A stretch of DNA of 64,000 nt from positions 1 through 64,000 of the forward strand of contig SHWP01000004.1 in assembly GCA_009693785.1 (NCBI GenBank), in the 5' to 3' direction. The position numbers were made by a program, and so were the translations under genes. Source of the DNA: Rhodospirillaceae bacterium. GTDB lineage: Bacteria; Pseudomonadota; Alphaproteobacteria; Rhodospirillales; Rhodospirillaceae. Under the pieces are notes generated by a model. The model made no database searches, had not been told where the DNA came from, and saw nothing but the letters and a program-made list of their open reading frames with translations. Shown one piece after another: positions 43,671 to 52,227 of the stretch. Each line of letters opens with the position of its first letter. Position 1 is the stretch's first letter.

Positions 43671-45245
43671 ATGGCCAAGCCGGTTGAGGCAAACGCCAGC
43701 GACAAGGCCGACCAAGACGGTGCCGAAGATGAGGCAGGTCTGGAAGAACTGCGCGAGCGCAAACGCCGCACGCTGCGTGCGGAACTGGCGCAGCGCCGTG
43801 AAGCCCTTAAACGCCAAGAGGCTGAGCGTAAACTTCCCCTGCAGTTTCTGTATATCGTGCTCAATAGCATCGGAGCTGCCGTTGTACTGGCAATGCTTGC
43901 TGCCTTAGTGCTCAGCAACTTGCCGGGTAACAGCGACTATGTGACCCCTGATTTCAGCAAATTCTTGCTGTTCATGACGTTCGTACTTGGCTTCTTCGCC
44001 ACCTTGTTGTTGCTGATGCGCCGCCTACCGCCCAATTGGTGGCAACTGGCCAACGAATTCGCGACGACGTCAAAATACACTCCGCCAAATGAAAAATGGG
44101 GCGGCGTTTTGAAAGAGCCGGCATCGACCTACGCACCGCTCTTCGACACGAGTAGACCTATCAAAAAAAATGAGGCACCACCCACATTGGCACAAGACGG
44201 CGATGACTCACCCTTCACGACAGCTCCACCGCCAAGCGAGCCGCCACCCGATGCAGACCCCAATGCCGCGGCAGCCGATGCCGGCACAAGCGTCGCGCTT
44301 TTCAATGGCGCCGATGCCAAGGCCGTTGATGCGAACGCCGAAGCGGCCATAGCCGAGGCCAAGGCCCAGGCGATAGCCGAGATCGAGCGTTTCGTGAAAG
44401 CAACGACCGAGGCCATTCAAGCCGCCGGACGCACTCTCGATGCCCTCACCCGGTTTGCAATGCAGTTGTATTTAGCAGGCGCATGTAGCGCGGTCGCCCG
44501 CAAGTTTGTGCTGTCGGCAAAAGAATCGATTGCGATGATGGTTCGCGCGCTGATTCAGGCGGGCACCGGCAAGTTGTTTGCCGAATCTTTTGCCAGCAAT
44601 ATCGAAGACTACGCCCAGCGTGATGTCTACCGCCAGGCGATTACCGCTGGCCATGACGCCATGAATGTCCAATTGAGCGGCGAAGGCACGCCCACCAAAG
44701 CCATGACCGGATTGCTAGAGGTTTGGACCGGCGATGAGCGTAAAGCGCTCGCCCCGCGTGTGGTGACGTTCCTGTTTACCGATATCGTCGATGCCAAGGC
44801 GCTCACCCAGCGGCTGGGCAATTTGCATGCGCAACGCGTCATCAAGGCCCACGACGAGGCCGTACGCGAGTCTTTGGATAAGCATAAGGGCAAGCAGATC
44901 CAACATACGGGCGACGGGGTGATCGCCACCTTCCCCGATCCGGCCCGGGCGCTAGCGGCAGCGCAAGAGATTCAACAACGCGTGGCCGAACATAACCGGC
45001 GCGCGCCCCACCTCAGCGCCAACGTGCGCATCGCGCTAAACGCGGGCGAGGCGGTTCATGATGGCGCAGCATTTTTTGGCGCCACGGTTCGGATGACGGC
45101 CAAGATTTGCGACAAGGCCAAGGCCGGACAAATTCTAGCGGCGGATGTTATCAAGGCGTTCTGCAAATCCACCCCCACGCCTTTCTCCCCTTTGGGGAAA
45201 TCGCCGTCACGGAATTGGATAAATCGAAGCCTGTATTCGAGGTGA
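43671..45245 (+). CDS. class III adenylate/guanylate cyclase-like protein with helical module (copy A), 3' frameshift
   Basis: From ATG 43671: charged N-terminus with a coiled-coil stretch (about 25-53), two membrane segments (57-83, 97-118), an Ala/Pro-rich linker to about 245, a helical module (about 255-340; RFAMQLYLAGACSAVARKF) and a class III cyclase domain from 363. Metal Asp residues are present (TDIV D371, GDG D415), but the transition-state pair is R474 and K478 where active cyclases have Asn and Arg (VRMTAKI for VNxxARx), and Gln replaces the Lys before HTGDG. A one-base loss in the C-run at 45172-45176 shifts the end; with it restored the frame runs to 45304 as FLPFGEIAVTEL...VNWIKPGG. 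Confidence 0.75.
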   Translation: MAKPVEANASDKADQDGAEDEAGLEELRERKRRTLRAELAQRREALKRQEAERKLPLQFLYIVLNSIGAAVVLAMLAALVLSNLPGNSDYVTPDFSKFLLFMTFVLGFFATLLLLMRRLPPNWWQLANEFATTSKYTPPNEKWGGVLKEPASTYAPLFDTSRPIKKNEAPPTLAQDGDDSPFTTAPPPSEPPPDADPNAAAADAGTSVALFNGADAKAVDANAEAAIAEAKAQAIAEIERFVKATTEAIQAAGRTLDALTRFAMQLYLAGACSAVARKFVLSAKESIAMMVRALIQAGTGKLFAESFASNIEDYAQRDVYRQAITAGHDAMNVQLSGEGTPTKAMTGLLEVWTGDERKALAPRVVTFLFTDIVDAKALTQRLGNLHAQRVIKAHDEAVRESLDKHKGKQIQHTGDGVIATFPDPARALAAAQEIQQRVAEHNRRAPHLSANVRIALNAGEAVHDGAAFFGATVRMTAKICDKAKAGQILAADVIKAFCKSTPTPFSPLGKSPSRNWINRSLYSR

Positions 45246-45400
45246 ATTGGATTAAGCCCGGCGGTGGCATCGAATACAGCGATATTGGCCGCCCGGCGGC
45301 CTAAAACGGCCAGGGTTTTAGGGCCAGCGCTTCTGCTCTTGCCTTTAAGCATCTGCCCCCTATTCTCCCCCGCGATTCCGGCACAGCAAAGGATATTCCC

Positions 45401-46180
45401 GTGAGTGACACCCCCAAGGGCAATGGCGCGACGCCGCCAAGCAACAACGACGACCAGCGCCCGCCGATGTTTTATCAGCGCCCGGCCCCCCTTTCGGCGT
45501 CGGCTCACAGCGCCGTCAAGATTCGCCCGGAATTCGATTACAGCTTTACGCTCAAATCCAATACCGTGCCCGTCACCGCGCCTGAATTCGTCCTAGCCGC
45601 GCGGTCGTATCCGATCATTTTTATTGGCGGCGACCTGATTCCCACCGCCGCCCTGGGGTTGCGCCCCGATGAGAACTTTTTTGTGACGGATACTGGCGTA
45701 TGGGACCGCTTCGCTTATGTTCCCGCTTATGTCCGCCGTTACCCATTCATTTTGTTGGGTCAGCAAAGCGACGAACGCCTGCAACTCGGCATCGACGAAA
45801 CGGCGGTTTCAGATAAGGCCGATGCGCGGGCGCTGTTCGAAGGCGAGAAGGAAACCGAGGTGGTACGCGCCGCACTGGGCATGTGCGAACAATTTCACCA
45901 GGCCTATCTTTACACGCGGGAATTCTCGCAAGCGCTGAAGGATACCAAGCTTGTCGATGAACGTGCGCTTGAGGTTCAGCAAACCAATGGCGAGAAAATC
46001 AACATGGGCTCGTTCCTGGCGGTCAGCGAGGAAAAATTCAAGAACCTGCACGACAAGAAGGTTCTTGAATGGCGCAAGAAAGGTTTCCTGCACGCGATTT
46101 ACTTCCACCTGCAGTCGCTGAATAACTGGGATACGTTGCTGACCAAAGCCAACGACCGGGCGACCGGTGCCAGCGCTTAG
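45401..46180 (+). CDS. SapC family protein
   Basis: A 259-residue SapC-like protein, cytoplasmic (no signal), starting at GTG 45401. The core FVLAARSYPIIFIGG, VPAYVRRYPFILLG and the C-terminal HAIYFHLQSLNNWDTLL are the family pattern, whose founding member is linked to S-layer/peptide-resistance loci in Campylobacter. The role in alphaproteobacteria, where it often lies near TonB receptors or cyclases, is unknown. It sits between the two cyclase-like genes in the same direction. Confidence 0.87.
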   Translation: MSDTPKGNGATPPSNNDDQRPPMFYQRPAPLSASAHSAVKIRPEFDYSFTLKSNTVPVTAPEFVLAARSYPIIFIGGDLIPTAALGLRPDENFFVTDTGVWDRFAYVPAYVRRYPFILLGQQSDERLQLGIDETAVSDKADARALFEGEKETEVVRAALGMCEQFHQAYLYTREFSQALKDTKLVDERALEVQQTNGEKINMGSFLAVSEEKFKNLHDKKVLEWRKKGFLHAIYFHLQSLNNWDTLLTKANDRATGASA

Positions 46181-46196
46181 GCTTGGGCGATGATGG

Positions 46197-46922
46197 TTAG
46201 GCGCTCACCGCGCCGTCACCGTGCCAAACCGAGATATGCCCCCGCCCTAACCAAAACAGACGGGCAGTTTCAGGTGCACGCCCCAGTTCGGGAAGCCATG
46301 GACTGCGCAGGGCCCAAAACACCTGGCGCGAGCGGGGCTCCCGTTCCGCCGTGCGGAACATTCGAAAATCGGCCATCTCTGGCATTTGGCTTGCCGACTG
46401 AGGGTTATCGAGGATTTGCCACACCTGGCCGGGGGTCAGCGATGCCTCGGACAAAATAAGGTTCTGAGACCCAGCGCGATAGATTACGGCATTGCATTGG
46501 GAATCGAATGAAAGCTGCTCGATGATGGGGCCGGTCGCGATTTCAATGACCTTGCCACCATTTACCGGCGCAATTTGAATACGCCCCTCGCGGCGTTCAA
46601 CGACGCCACCTGTTGCCGAGGCCGTCCAACTGACCTGAGTGTTTTCAACAAACCGCCAAGACGGCGTTCCATCGTTGGTCCCGGCAAAAACCTGACCCGA
46701 TGTTCTCAGAATTGCGTGCTCGCCAACCACAGCGCCACGTAAACGAAGATAATCTGGATGGTGCATGCTTTGCGTGGCCGTGGCTGCAACAGCAGGGCCT
46801 GCGAACACCAGATGACTGGACGCAAACGATGTGAGAGCGGCCAAACCGCCGCCAAGGCACGTTGCACGCCGTGAGAGTGGGAGTGTCATTTGTGGCAGTG
46901 TCACTTTTTGCTTTGGGGCCAT
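46197..46922 (-). CDS. exported hypothetical protein (twin-arginine-like signal)
   Basis: A 241-residue protein. The N-terminus has PLSRRATCLGGGLAALTSFASS, a twin-arginine-like signal followed by Ala-rich cleavage region (FAGPAVAATA). The mature part is mostly predicted strands (GEHAILRTSGQVFAG, VIEIATGPIIEQLSF) ending in WLPELGRAPETARLFWLG. I do not recognise a family. Either the ATG at 46922 or that at 46889 could be used. Its start overlaps the GST stop by 22 bases, so they are translationally linked. Confidence 0.62.
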   Translation of the reverse strand: MAPKQKVTLPQMTLPLSRRATCLGGGLAALTSFASSHLVFAGPAVAATATQSMHHPDYLRLRGAVVGEHAILRTSGQVFAGTNDGTPSWRFVENTQVSWTASATGGVVERREGRIQIAPVNGGKVIEIATGPIIEQLSFDSQCNAVIYRAGSQNLILSEASLTPGQVWQILDNPQSASQMPEMADFRMFRTAEREPRSRQVFWALRSPWLPELGRAPETARLFWLGRGHISVWHGDGAVSA

Positions 46923-47629
46923 TCGTAACGATATTGCAAAGAGCGGCGTTTGCGAATCTCATCGTACCATGCGCTCAAGCGGGGTCGATTCTGACGCCAC
47001 TCAAACGTCTTATCGCCTGCCACCATATCATGTTCCTGGATCGGATTGCGTAATTCCAGATAGCTAATACCCCCGGCCATGCAAATATGGCCGATATGGA
47101 AGGGTGCCGTGGCAAATTGTGGCGCTTCCAGCTCCATCCGGTCCAAGGCGTTGATCACCTTGCGGCGTTCGCGCAGCATGTAATCGGCATGACGTTCCTC
47201 GACCTTGCGCCAGCCTTCGACGCGCATATTGGTAGTGGCATCGAACATCCCCTCACCCAGATTAGCTTGGCGCAGCGCTGGCCAACGTGCGGCTCCCGTG
47301 GGGAAAACCGAGCGCCCATTGGTCGATAGTGAATCGAGATACTCACAGATCACGAGGCCGCCAAACAACGGCGAGCCGTCATCAAGCATCATGCACGGCA
47401 CTTTGCCGAAAGGATTAAACGCCCAAATGCTGGTGTCTTCGTCGAAGGGGACGGAGCGTTCAAATGTTAACCGCTCCAGCACGCCCGCCTCATGGGCAAC
47501 GACGAGGACCTTGTGAATGTATTTTGGATTTGGCGTGAAGACGAGCTTCAAAGCCTTGCCCCCCAAGGAAAATTTTGCGCTATGCTGACGCCTGAACCGG
47601 ATTTGGGCAAGACCCGACGATGCCGACAT
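46901..47629 (-). CDS. glutathione S-transferase family protein
   Basis: A GST of about 225-242 residues. The N-terminal thioredoxin-like half shows KLVFTPNPKYIHKVLVVA, FNPFGKVPCMMLDDGSPLFGG and VICEYLDSL, with the cis-Pro VPCM motif and ES-like acidic site (here GGLVICEYLD). The C-terminal helical half contains YEWPQ at the end and RRKVINALDRMELEAPQF. The start is unsure: the frame opens at 47629 and overlaps the divergent gene at 47620, but similarity begins near KALKLVF, suggesting a TTG/GTG start around 47560. Detoxification role, substrate unknown. Confidence 0.8.
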   Translation of the reverse strand: MSASSGLAQIRFRRQHSAKFSLGGKALKLVFTPNPKYIHKVLVVAHEAGVLERLTFERSVPFDEDTSIWAFNPFGKVPCMMLDDGSPLFGGLVICEYLDSLSTNGRSVFPTGAARWPALRQANLGEGMFDATTNMRVEGWRKVEERHADYMLRERRKVINALDRMELEAPQFATAPFHIGHICMAGGISYLELRNPIQEHDMVAGDKTFEWRQNRPRLSAWYDEIRKRRSLQYRYEWPQSKK

Positions 47630-48144
47630 CGCACTACGAAGTTTACGAGGCCGACGGCGGGCAATGGGCGCTTTGCGCCCGTTTCGCAGCCCAGGACGAG
47701 GCCGTTGCCAGGGCTAGGGCTGAAACAACTTGGGCTGAATCCCGTATCCCCACGGTCCTAATTGAAGAATCGCTACCCGACAGTTCCGGCCAAATCGAAA
47801 TCAAGGATATTTACCGCAGCCCTGGCATAGCGCCGAACGTGACCGCCCCCGATGTCGATGGCAACATGTCAGGGCGCATGGCCATGGTCGCCATTAACGG
47901 CCTCATCGTCGGCGGGCTGGTTGCGGGCATCGGTGCGGTTGCCTTAGCCACATCCCCGGCGCGTGGCGTGCTGACTTTGCTGATTTTCCTGCTGGTCTCG
48001 GCTGGGGCCATGATGGTGCTGTTTCGCATGATGGTGCCCATAGACGTCATGCTGTGGCGCAATAAAAGTTCTGAATCCAAGCAAGACCACCGAAATTCTG
48101 ATGGCCATTACCAGCGAAAGCACCATGGCCGAGGCTGGCGGTAA
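47620..48144 (+). CDS. two-helix membrane protein, hypothetical
   Basis: A 174-residue protein: a soluble N-terminal domain (HYEVYEADGGQWALCARFA, DEAVARARAETTWAE) of about 85 residues, then two membrane segments (about 92-113 and 118-139). The tail is polar. It lies directly before and overlaps by 44 bases the second cyclase-like gene, so it is probably cotranslated and may be its membrane partner. In copy A the membrane helices are fused to the cyclase, so splitting and fusion of the same parts is a reasonable but unproven reading. Confidence 0.6.
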   Translation: MPTSHYEVYEADGGQWALCARFAAQDEAVARARAETTWAESRIPTVLIEESLPDSSGQIEIKDIYRSPGIAPNVTAPDVDGNMSGRMAMVAINGLIVGGLVAGIGAVALATSPARGVLTLLIFLLVSAGAMMVLFRMMVPIDVMLWRNKSSESKQDHRNSDGHYQRKHHGRGWR

Positions 48145-49273
48145 GCGTAGGCGCAAGGGGGCTTTTTCCCACCCCGCTGGCGGACCAATCGCGCCTCAGG
48201 TGCTGGAGGATGGGTTGATCGCCGATGGCGCGGACGGAGCAGAGGCCGAGCCAGCAACGGCCTCGCCATCTGACTTGTTGCAAGAACTGATCCGCGCACA
48301 GGAAGCCGCGCTGACTGCTTTTGCAAATACGACAATGCAAGCCCTTGGGGCCCCGGCGGCCAACATGCAGGCTTTCGACCGCTACGGGCTTAACCTTTAT
48401 GTCGCAGGTGCGGCGCAGGAACTAGCGTGGCGTGAAGCGCTGACCGCACAAACGATGCACGCCATCCTCACGACCGTTCTAACCGAGCAAGGAACGAGCG
48501 CGGAAGTAGCGAAGTCTTTTAATGAGCGCCTCGATACCGCTGCCAATCGCCCGCGCTTTAAAGCAGTAATGGAGGCCGGGCGAGCCGCCATGGTGGCCTC
48601 CATTGCAAATCAACCGGTTCCGCCAACGGCGAATATCACGCAAATCATGGCTGGGTGGAGCAACCCCCATGGCAAGGCCGCTGCCGCTCAACGCTACGCC
48701 GTCTTGCTCACCGATATTATTGGTTCAGCCGATGCAACACGAAAGCTAGGCAATAGCGGTGCACAACGCATGCTACGGGCGCATAATTCTATCGTCCGTG
48801 CCGCGTTGAAGGATTGCAAGGGCGAGGAAGTCAAACACACAGGCGACGGAATTTTAGCCGTATTCGCTAAACCCAGCGACGCAGCCGACGCTGCGATCGC
48901 CATTCAGCAAGATATATTTGCCTTTTGCCGCGACAACCCCGACATCCCCTTCGCCATCCGTATTGGCCTTGAATACGCCGAGGGCTTGAAAGACGAAGGC
49001 GAATATTTCGGACCCGCGTTCACGACCATTGCCAGCATTTGTGATGCCGCTGGCGGTGGCGATATCGCGGCCACAGAGGCGGTAAAAGCTCAAAGTACCG
49101 GAGCGAACACCAAGTATGCAGACCTGACCCCTAGCCCCACGGCTAAAAAGTTCTTGCCTGGATTGTTCAAGCTTTTGTGGGCTCCGAAGCGCGTTCTCAA
49201 CGCCCCGCCATTAGAGTATCGCCATATTGGAACGATCAGTACCCCAGAGCAGAAACAAACCGACGATTTTTAG
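48101..49273 (+). CDS. class III cyclase-like protein with helical module (copy B)
   Basis: A 390-residue soluble protein with the helical module (about 93-165; DRYGLNLYVAGAAQELAW aligns with RFAMQLYLAGACSAVARK of copy A) and a class III cyclase domain from about 198. The metal Asp residues (LTDII D205, GDG D249) and Lys before HTGDG are present, but at the transition-state Asn and Arg it has T308 and S312 (AFTTIASI for VNxAARx). So catalysis is doubtful. Two in-frame ATGs (48101, 48125) fit. The gene follows the membrane protein closely. Could be a nucleotide sensor rather than an enzyme. Confidence 0.78.
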   Translation: MAITSESTMAEAGGKRRRKGAFSHPAGGPIAPQVLEDGLIADGADGAEAEPATASPSDLLQELIRAQEAALTAFANTTMQALGAPAANMQAFDRYGLNLYVAGAAQELAWREALTAQTMHAILTTVLTEQGTSAEVAKSFNERLDTAANRPRFKAVMEAGRAAMVASIANQPVPPTANITQIMAGWSNPHGKAAAAQRYAVLLTDIIGSADATRKLGNSGAQRMLRAHNSIVRAALKDCKGEEVKHTGDGILAVFAKPSDAADAAIAIQQDIFAFCRDNPDIPFAIRIGLEYAEGLKDEGEYFGPAFTTIASICDAAGGGDIAATEAVKAQSTGANTKYADLTPSPTAKKFLPGLFKLLWAPKRVLNAPPLEYRHIGTISTPEQKQTDDF

Positions 49274-49299
49274 CAGCATCACTTTTTCGTAGCCCCATC

Positions 49300-50313
49300 A
49301 TGTTCCCAAAAACCTACCGTAAATTCATACTCACCAAATTCGGCGAAGACTTCCGCGCCTGCACCACAATTGTCGATACACCCTGGCAAGATCCAGGCGA
49401 CGAAGAGATCGTGGTACGCAACATCTATGCGGGAGTGAACGGCGTTTACGACTTCAACATGATGCGCAATGCCGTGGCGTACATCTCGTTCGAGGTGCCC
49501 ACCGACATGGGCATCGAGGTGGTTGGGCGTATCGTGGCCGTGGGCCGCAATGTCAAAAAATTCAAGGAAGGTGATGCGGTCGCGACCTGGAAGGTCGGTT
49601 CCGGGTATCGTGACTATCAAGTTGCCAACGTAAGCCGCGTATATGCCGTGCGTGAGGCGAGCCCGGAAATTCTCACCCTCATTCCCACCGGTGTTTCTGG
49701 CATGGTCGGGCTTGAACGGGTGGGTGAGATGGCCAGCGGGCAAACTATCGCCGTGTCAGCGGCGGCCGGTGGCTTGGGCCATATCGTCGTCCAAATCGCC
49801 AAGCGCGCGGGCAACCATGTGATTGGGCTCGCAGGCAGCAACGACAAATGCGAACTCGTCAAGAAACTCGGCTGTGACCGGGTGATCAATTATAAAACCG
49901 AAGACGTAGATCAGGTTCTGAAAACCGAGTACCCGCGCGGGCTCGACATCGCCTACGATTCGGTCGGCGGCACGACATTCGATGTGTTGCTGGATCATTT
50001 GGCCATTCGTGGCCGCATCATTATCAGTGGTTATACCTCGGAAGTTGGCAAACCATTGCAGATGATCAACGCCGGGCGGCCTTGGACAAAACTGTATTTC
50101 AAATCAGCCTCAATCCGGGGATTCATTAACCCGCATTTCCAGGAATTCTGGCCCGATGCGGCGGAACGCCTGCTTTCGGCCTATGACAACGGCGGGTTAA
50201 CGGTAATTGTGGACCCCACCCCCTTCATCGGGCTAGAAGCCGTTCCGGAGGCGGTGGCCTACCTGATGGCAGGACGCAACTGCGGCAAGATCGTGATTAA
50301 ACTCGATCACTGA
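49300..50313 (+). CDS. MDR-family zinc-binding dehydrogenase/quinone oxidoreductase
   Basis: A 337-residue MDR protein of the prostaglandin-reductase/ZADH2 type. The N-terminal half has YAGVNGVYDFNM and MGIEVVGRIVAVGRNV; the cofactor loop is SAAAGGLGHIVVQIAKRAG and the C-terminus NCGKIVIKLDH. No zinc-ligand cysteine cluster. The frame opens at 49177 but homology starts at MFPKTYRKFIL, so ATG 49300 is used. It follows copy B by 26 bases and precedes DUF1838 by 70 bases. Distinct from the three copies at 2-6 kb. Confidence 0.86.
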   Translation: MFPKTYRKFILTKFGEDFRACTTIVDTPWQDPGDEEIVVRNIYAGVNGVYDFNMMRNAVAYISFEVPTDMGIEVVGRIVAVGRNVKKFKEGDAVATWKVGSGYRDYQVANVSRVYAVREASPEILTLIPTGVSGMVGLERVGEMASGQTIAVSAAAGGLGHIVVQIAKRAGNHVIGLAGSNDKCELVKKLGCDRVINYKTEDVDQVLKTEYPRGLDIAYDSVGGTTFDVLLDHLAIRGRIIISGYTSEVGKPLQMINAGRPWTKLYFKSASIRGFINPHFQEFWPDAAERLLSAYDNGGLTVIVDPTPFIGLEAVPEAVAYLMAGRNCGKIVIKLDH

Positions 50314-50383
50314 ACCTTGCGTGAAAAACGGCCCGCGCGCGATTTCAACTCCTCAGCGGGTCATCGACAACGGAGGGACGCGA

Positions 50384-51277
50384 ATGATGAAATCGATATT
50401 GAAATTGGGCATGGCGGTGGCCGCAGTGTGCGGCCTGTCAGCCAGCACCTTCGCCGCGACACTTGACCTCAATACGGCCGAGGGTATCGCCAAGGTGAAC
50501 CGTAAGTTTCAATGCTCATTGAAGGACGGCAAACAAGTCACCTACTACTGGCACGGCAGCGCCTTTGGCCGCGTCATGGGCATGGCCGACAAGTTATTGT
50601 TCAATGTCGAAGGCATGAACGCCCGTGCTTGCGTTACGGTCATGGACAAAGACCGGGGCTATGGTTACCGGCTCGTCTCGCGCGAGCTGTTGCTCTACAA
50701 GGACGCCAAGACGGGCGAATACCTCAAGACCTGGGATAACCCCTATACCGGCCAGAATATAAAAGTGCTGCACGTGGCCAATGACCCCGTCAACAGCCGC
50801 CCGACATTCGGCATTGGCCGCGATGGCAAGCCAATGAAGTTCACTGGAACCATTCTTGACGGCCACATGTGGCTGACCTCGACCGTGCCGCTGTTCTACC
50901 AAAACCCATTGGCGGGCGATTATCAAAAGAACATCGGCGGCATGTATCATGCCACCGAAATGTTCAACTTCTTCGCCAACGAAAAAGACATGCTGGACGG
51001 TAACAAGGACCAGGCCGACGTGAAGGTGGCTTGGCAGCGCATGTCCGACTGGTTGCCATGGATGGAAATGAGCGGCCGCGAAGGCTTGTTCTATGTCAGC
51101 ACCGCCGGGCGTATGCTGCGCAAGTTCGACGACATTCCCCAAGGCATGCGTGATGAGATTGCCAAGAACTACCCAATCTATGTCACACCGCCGCCCACGG
51201 ACGACGCCCGCCCCAACGAAACCAGCTGGACCTATTTCAAGAAAATGGTTCCGGTGGAAAAGAAAGCCGGCGAGTAA
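50384..51277 (+). CDS. exported DUF1838 protein
   Basis: A 297-residue exported protein: signal peptide (KSILKLGMAVAAVCGLSASTFAA) and the DUF1838 body with TAEGIAKVNRKFQCSLKDGK, TYYWHGSAFGRVMG, WDNPYTGQNIKVLHVANDP and a C-terminal WTYFKKMVPV. The family is uncharacterised and often lies beside MDR dehydrogenases and steroid-related genes. GGAGGG precedes ATG 50384 by about seven bases. It is the last gene of this run and is followed by a strong terminator. Confidence 0.83.
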   Translation: MMKSILKLGMAVAAVCGLSASTFAATLDLNTAEGIAKVNRKFQCSLKDGKQVTYYWHGSAFGRVMGMADKLLFNVEGMNARACVTVMDKDRGYGYRLVSRELLLYKDAKTGEYLKTWDNPYTGQNIKVLHVANDPVNSRPTFGIGRDGKPMKFTGTILDGHMWLTSTVPLFYQNPLAGDYQKNIGGMYHATEMFNFFANEKDMLDGNKDQADVKVAWQRMSDWLPWMEMSGREGLFYVSTAGRMLRKFDDIPQGMRDEIAKNYPIYVTPPPTDDARPNETSWTYFKKMVPVEKKAGE

Positions 51278-51301
51278 GTTTTACTCTCGCGGAAAAATAT
51301 C

Positions 51302-51334
51302 AAAGCCCCGTTCAATTCGAGCGGGGCTTTTTCT
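51302..51334 (+). terminator. intrinsic terminator after DUF1838
   Basis: AAAGCCCCG (51302-51310) pairs with CGGGGCTTT (51322-51330), 11-base loop, followed by TTTTTCTT. It lies 24 bases after the DUF1838 stop. Confidence 0.88.
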
Positions 51335-51373
51335 TGTCAGTCATCGGCAGGCCCGCCTGGTGAACGCGCGCCG

Positions 51374-51431
51374 CCTGTTCCGCCTGATATAACAGGACTT
51401 TTATCAGGCGATAATCATACCGCCGCGGTAT
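51374..51431 (+). repeat. structured dispersed repeat, copy 2
   Basis: CCTGTT (51374-51379), CCTGAT (51383-51388), AACAGG (51391-51396), ATCAGG (51403-51408), then after 8 bases ATACCGC-C-GCGGTAT (51417-51431) and TTTTT. Elements 1 with 3 and 2 with 4 are complementary, a crossing arrangement. Compared with copy 1 (12380), the second pair changed on both sides (CCTGTT/AACAGG to CCTGAT/ATCAGG), and the last palindrome changed too. Confidence 0.75.
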
Positions 51432-51519
51432 TTTTTATTCACGCCCGGTATGACGCGGCGCAGCTATTATTACACTAAGCTAGAGGAAAGCGCGCATAAA
51501 CTGAGGCGGGATACACAAG

Positions 51520-52227
51520 ATGGCAATTTCCGCGACAGGCAGGCTTGATAATCTCAGAGAATTCTACGGTCTGCTCGACCGTCTGGCAGAGAGGGTTGGC
51601 GGTGCGCGCACGCTTGCGCGATGTTCGGGCAAGGAGCAGTGGCCGACGCGGGGCGTCTACTTCTTCCTTGAGAATGGGGAAAAACGCACTGAATCCGGTT
51701 CGGGGATGCGGGTCGTTCGGGTGGGCACACATGCGCTCAAAGATGGCTCAAAGACCACACTTTGGAATAGGCTCTCCCAGCATAGGGGCGTTGTTCGAAG
51801 CGGAGGCGGCAACCATCGCGGCTCTGTCTTTCGCCTGCATGTCGGAGGGGCGCTATTAAGTAGGACGGCAGAACTTCAATGCCCCACATGGGCGACCGGT
51901 GGCACTGCGTCTGCGGAAGTGCGCGCGCAAGAGATTGAGATCGAGCGCATGGTGAGCAGCGTTATCGGCACTATGCCGTTTCTATGCCTCTCTATTGGGG
52001 ATGAGCCTGGCGCTCAAAGTGAGCGTGGATACATCGAGCGCAATTCCATCGCGCTGCTCAGCAACTTTCAAAAGGAGCCTCTTGACCCGCCCTCGACCCA
52101 CTGGCTTGGGCGGCACTGCCGCTCCGGTAAGGTACGCCTCTCTGGCCTTTGGAACTCAAATCACGTCGAAGAGGGCTATGACCCCGTGTTCCTTGAGCAC
52201 CTTCGCGCGCAGATCGAGGCGGCATGA
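51520..52227 (+). CDS. GIY-YIG nuclease-like protein
   Basis: A 235-residue protein whose N-terminal third fits the GIY-YIG fold: RGVYFFLENGEKR (GVY strand), VVRVGTHALKDGSKTTLW (the YIG-type strand here VRVGT), RLSQHRGV (Arg and His of the helix), then a region GNHRGSVFRLHVGGALL and a later Glu-bearing stretch. The C-terminal half (IERMVSSVIGTMPFLCLSIGDEP) is a domain I do not know. It starts at ATG 51520, after a strong terminator and the copy 2 repeat, and overlaps the next gene by four bases. Four AGG arginine codons are unlike neighbouring genes. Reaction and target unknown; a nuclease role is inference. Confidence 0.55.
   Translation: MAISATGRLDNLREFYGLLDRLAERVGGARTLARCSGKEQWPTRGVYFFLENGEKRTESGSGMRVVRVGTHALKDGSKTTLWNRLSQHRGVVRSGGGNHRGSVFRLHVGGALLSRTAELQCPTWATGGTASAEVRAQEIEIERMVSSVIGTMPFLCLSIGDEPGAQSERGYIERNSIALLSNFQKEPLDPPSTHWLGRHCRSGKVRLSGLWNSNHVEEGYDPVFLEHLRAQIEAA

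Noticed and set aside
45172-45176. Programmed frameshifting at the C-run of cyclase copy A
   Set aside because: There is no slippery heptamer or downstream stimulating structure, and the same type of break occurs in two unrelated genes.
45107-45304. A separate small gene at the end of cyclase copy A
   Set aside because: It reads as the natural C-terminus of the cyclase domain in a shifted frame, so a frameshift is the better explanation.
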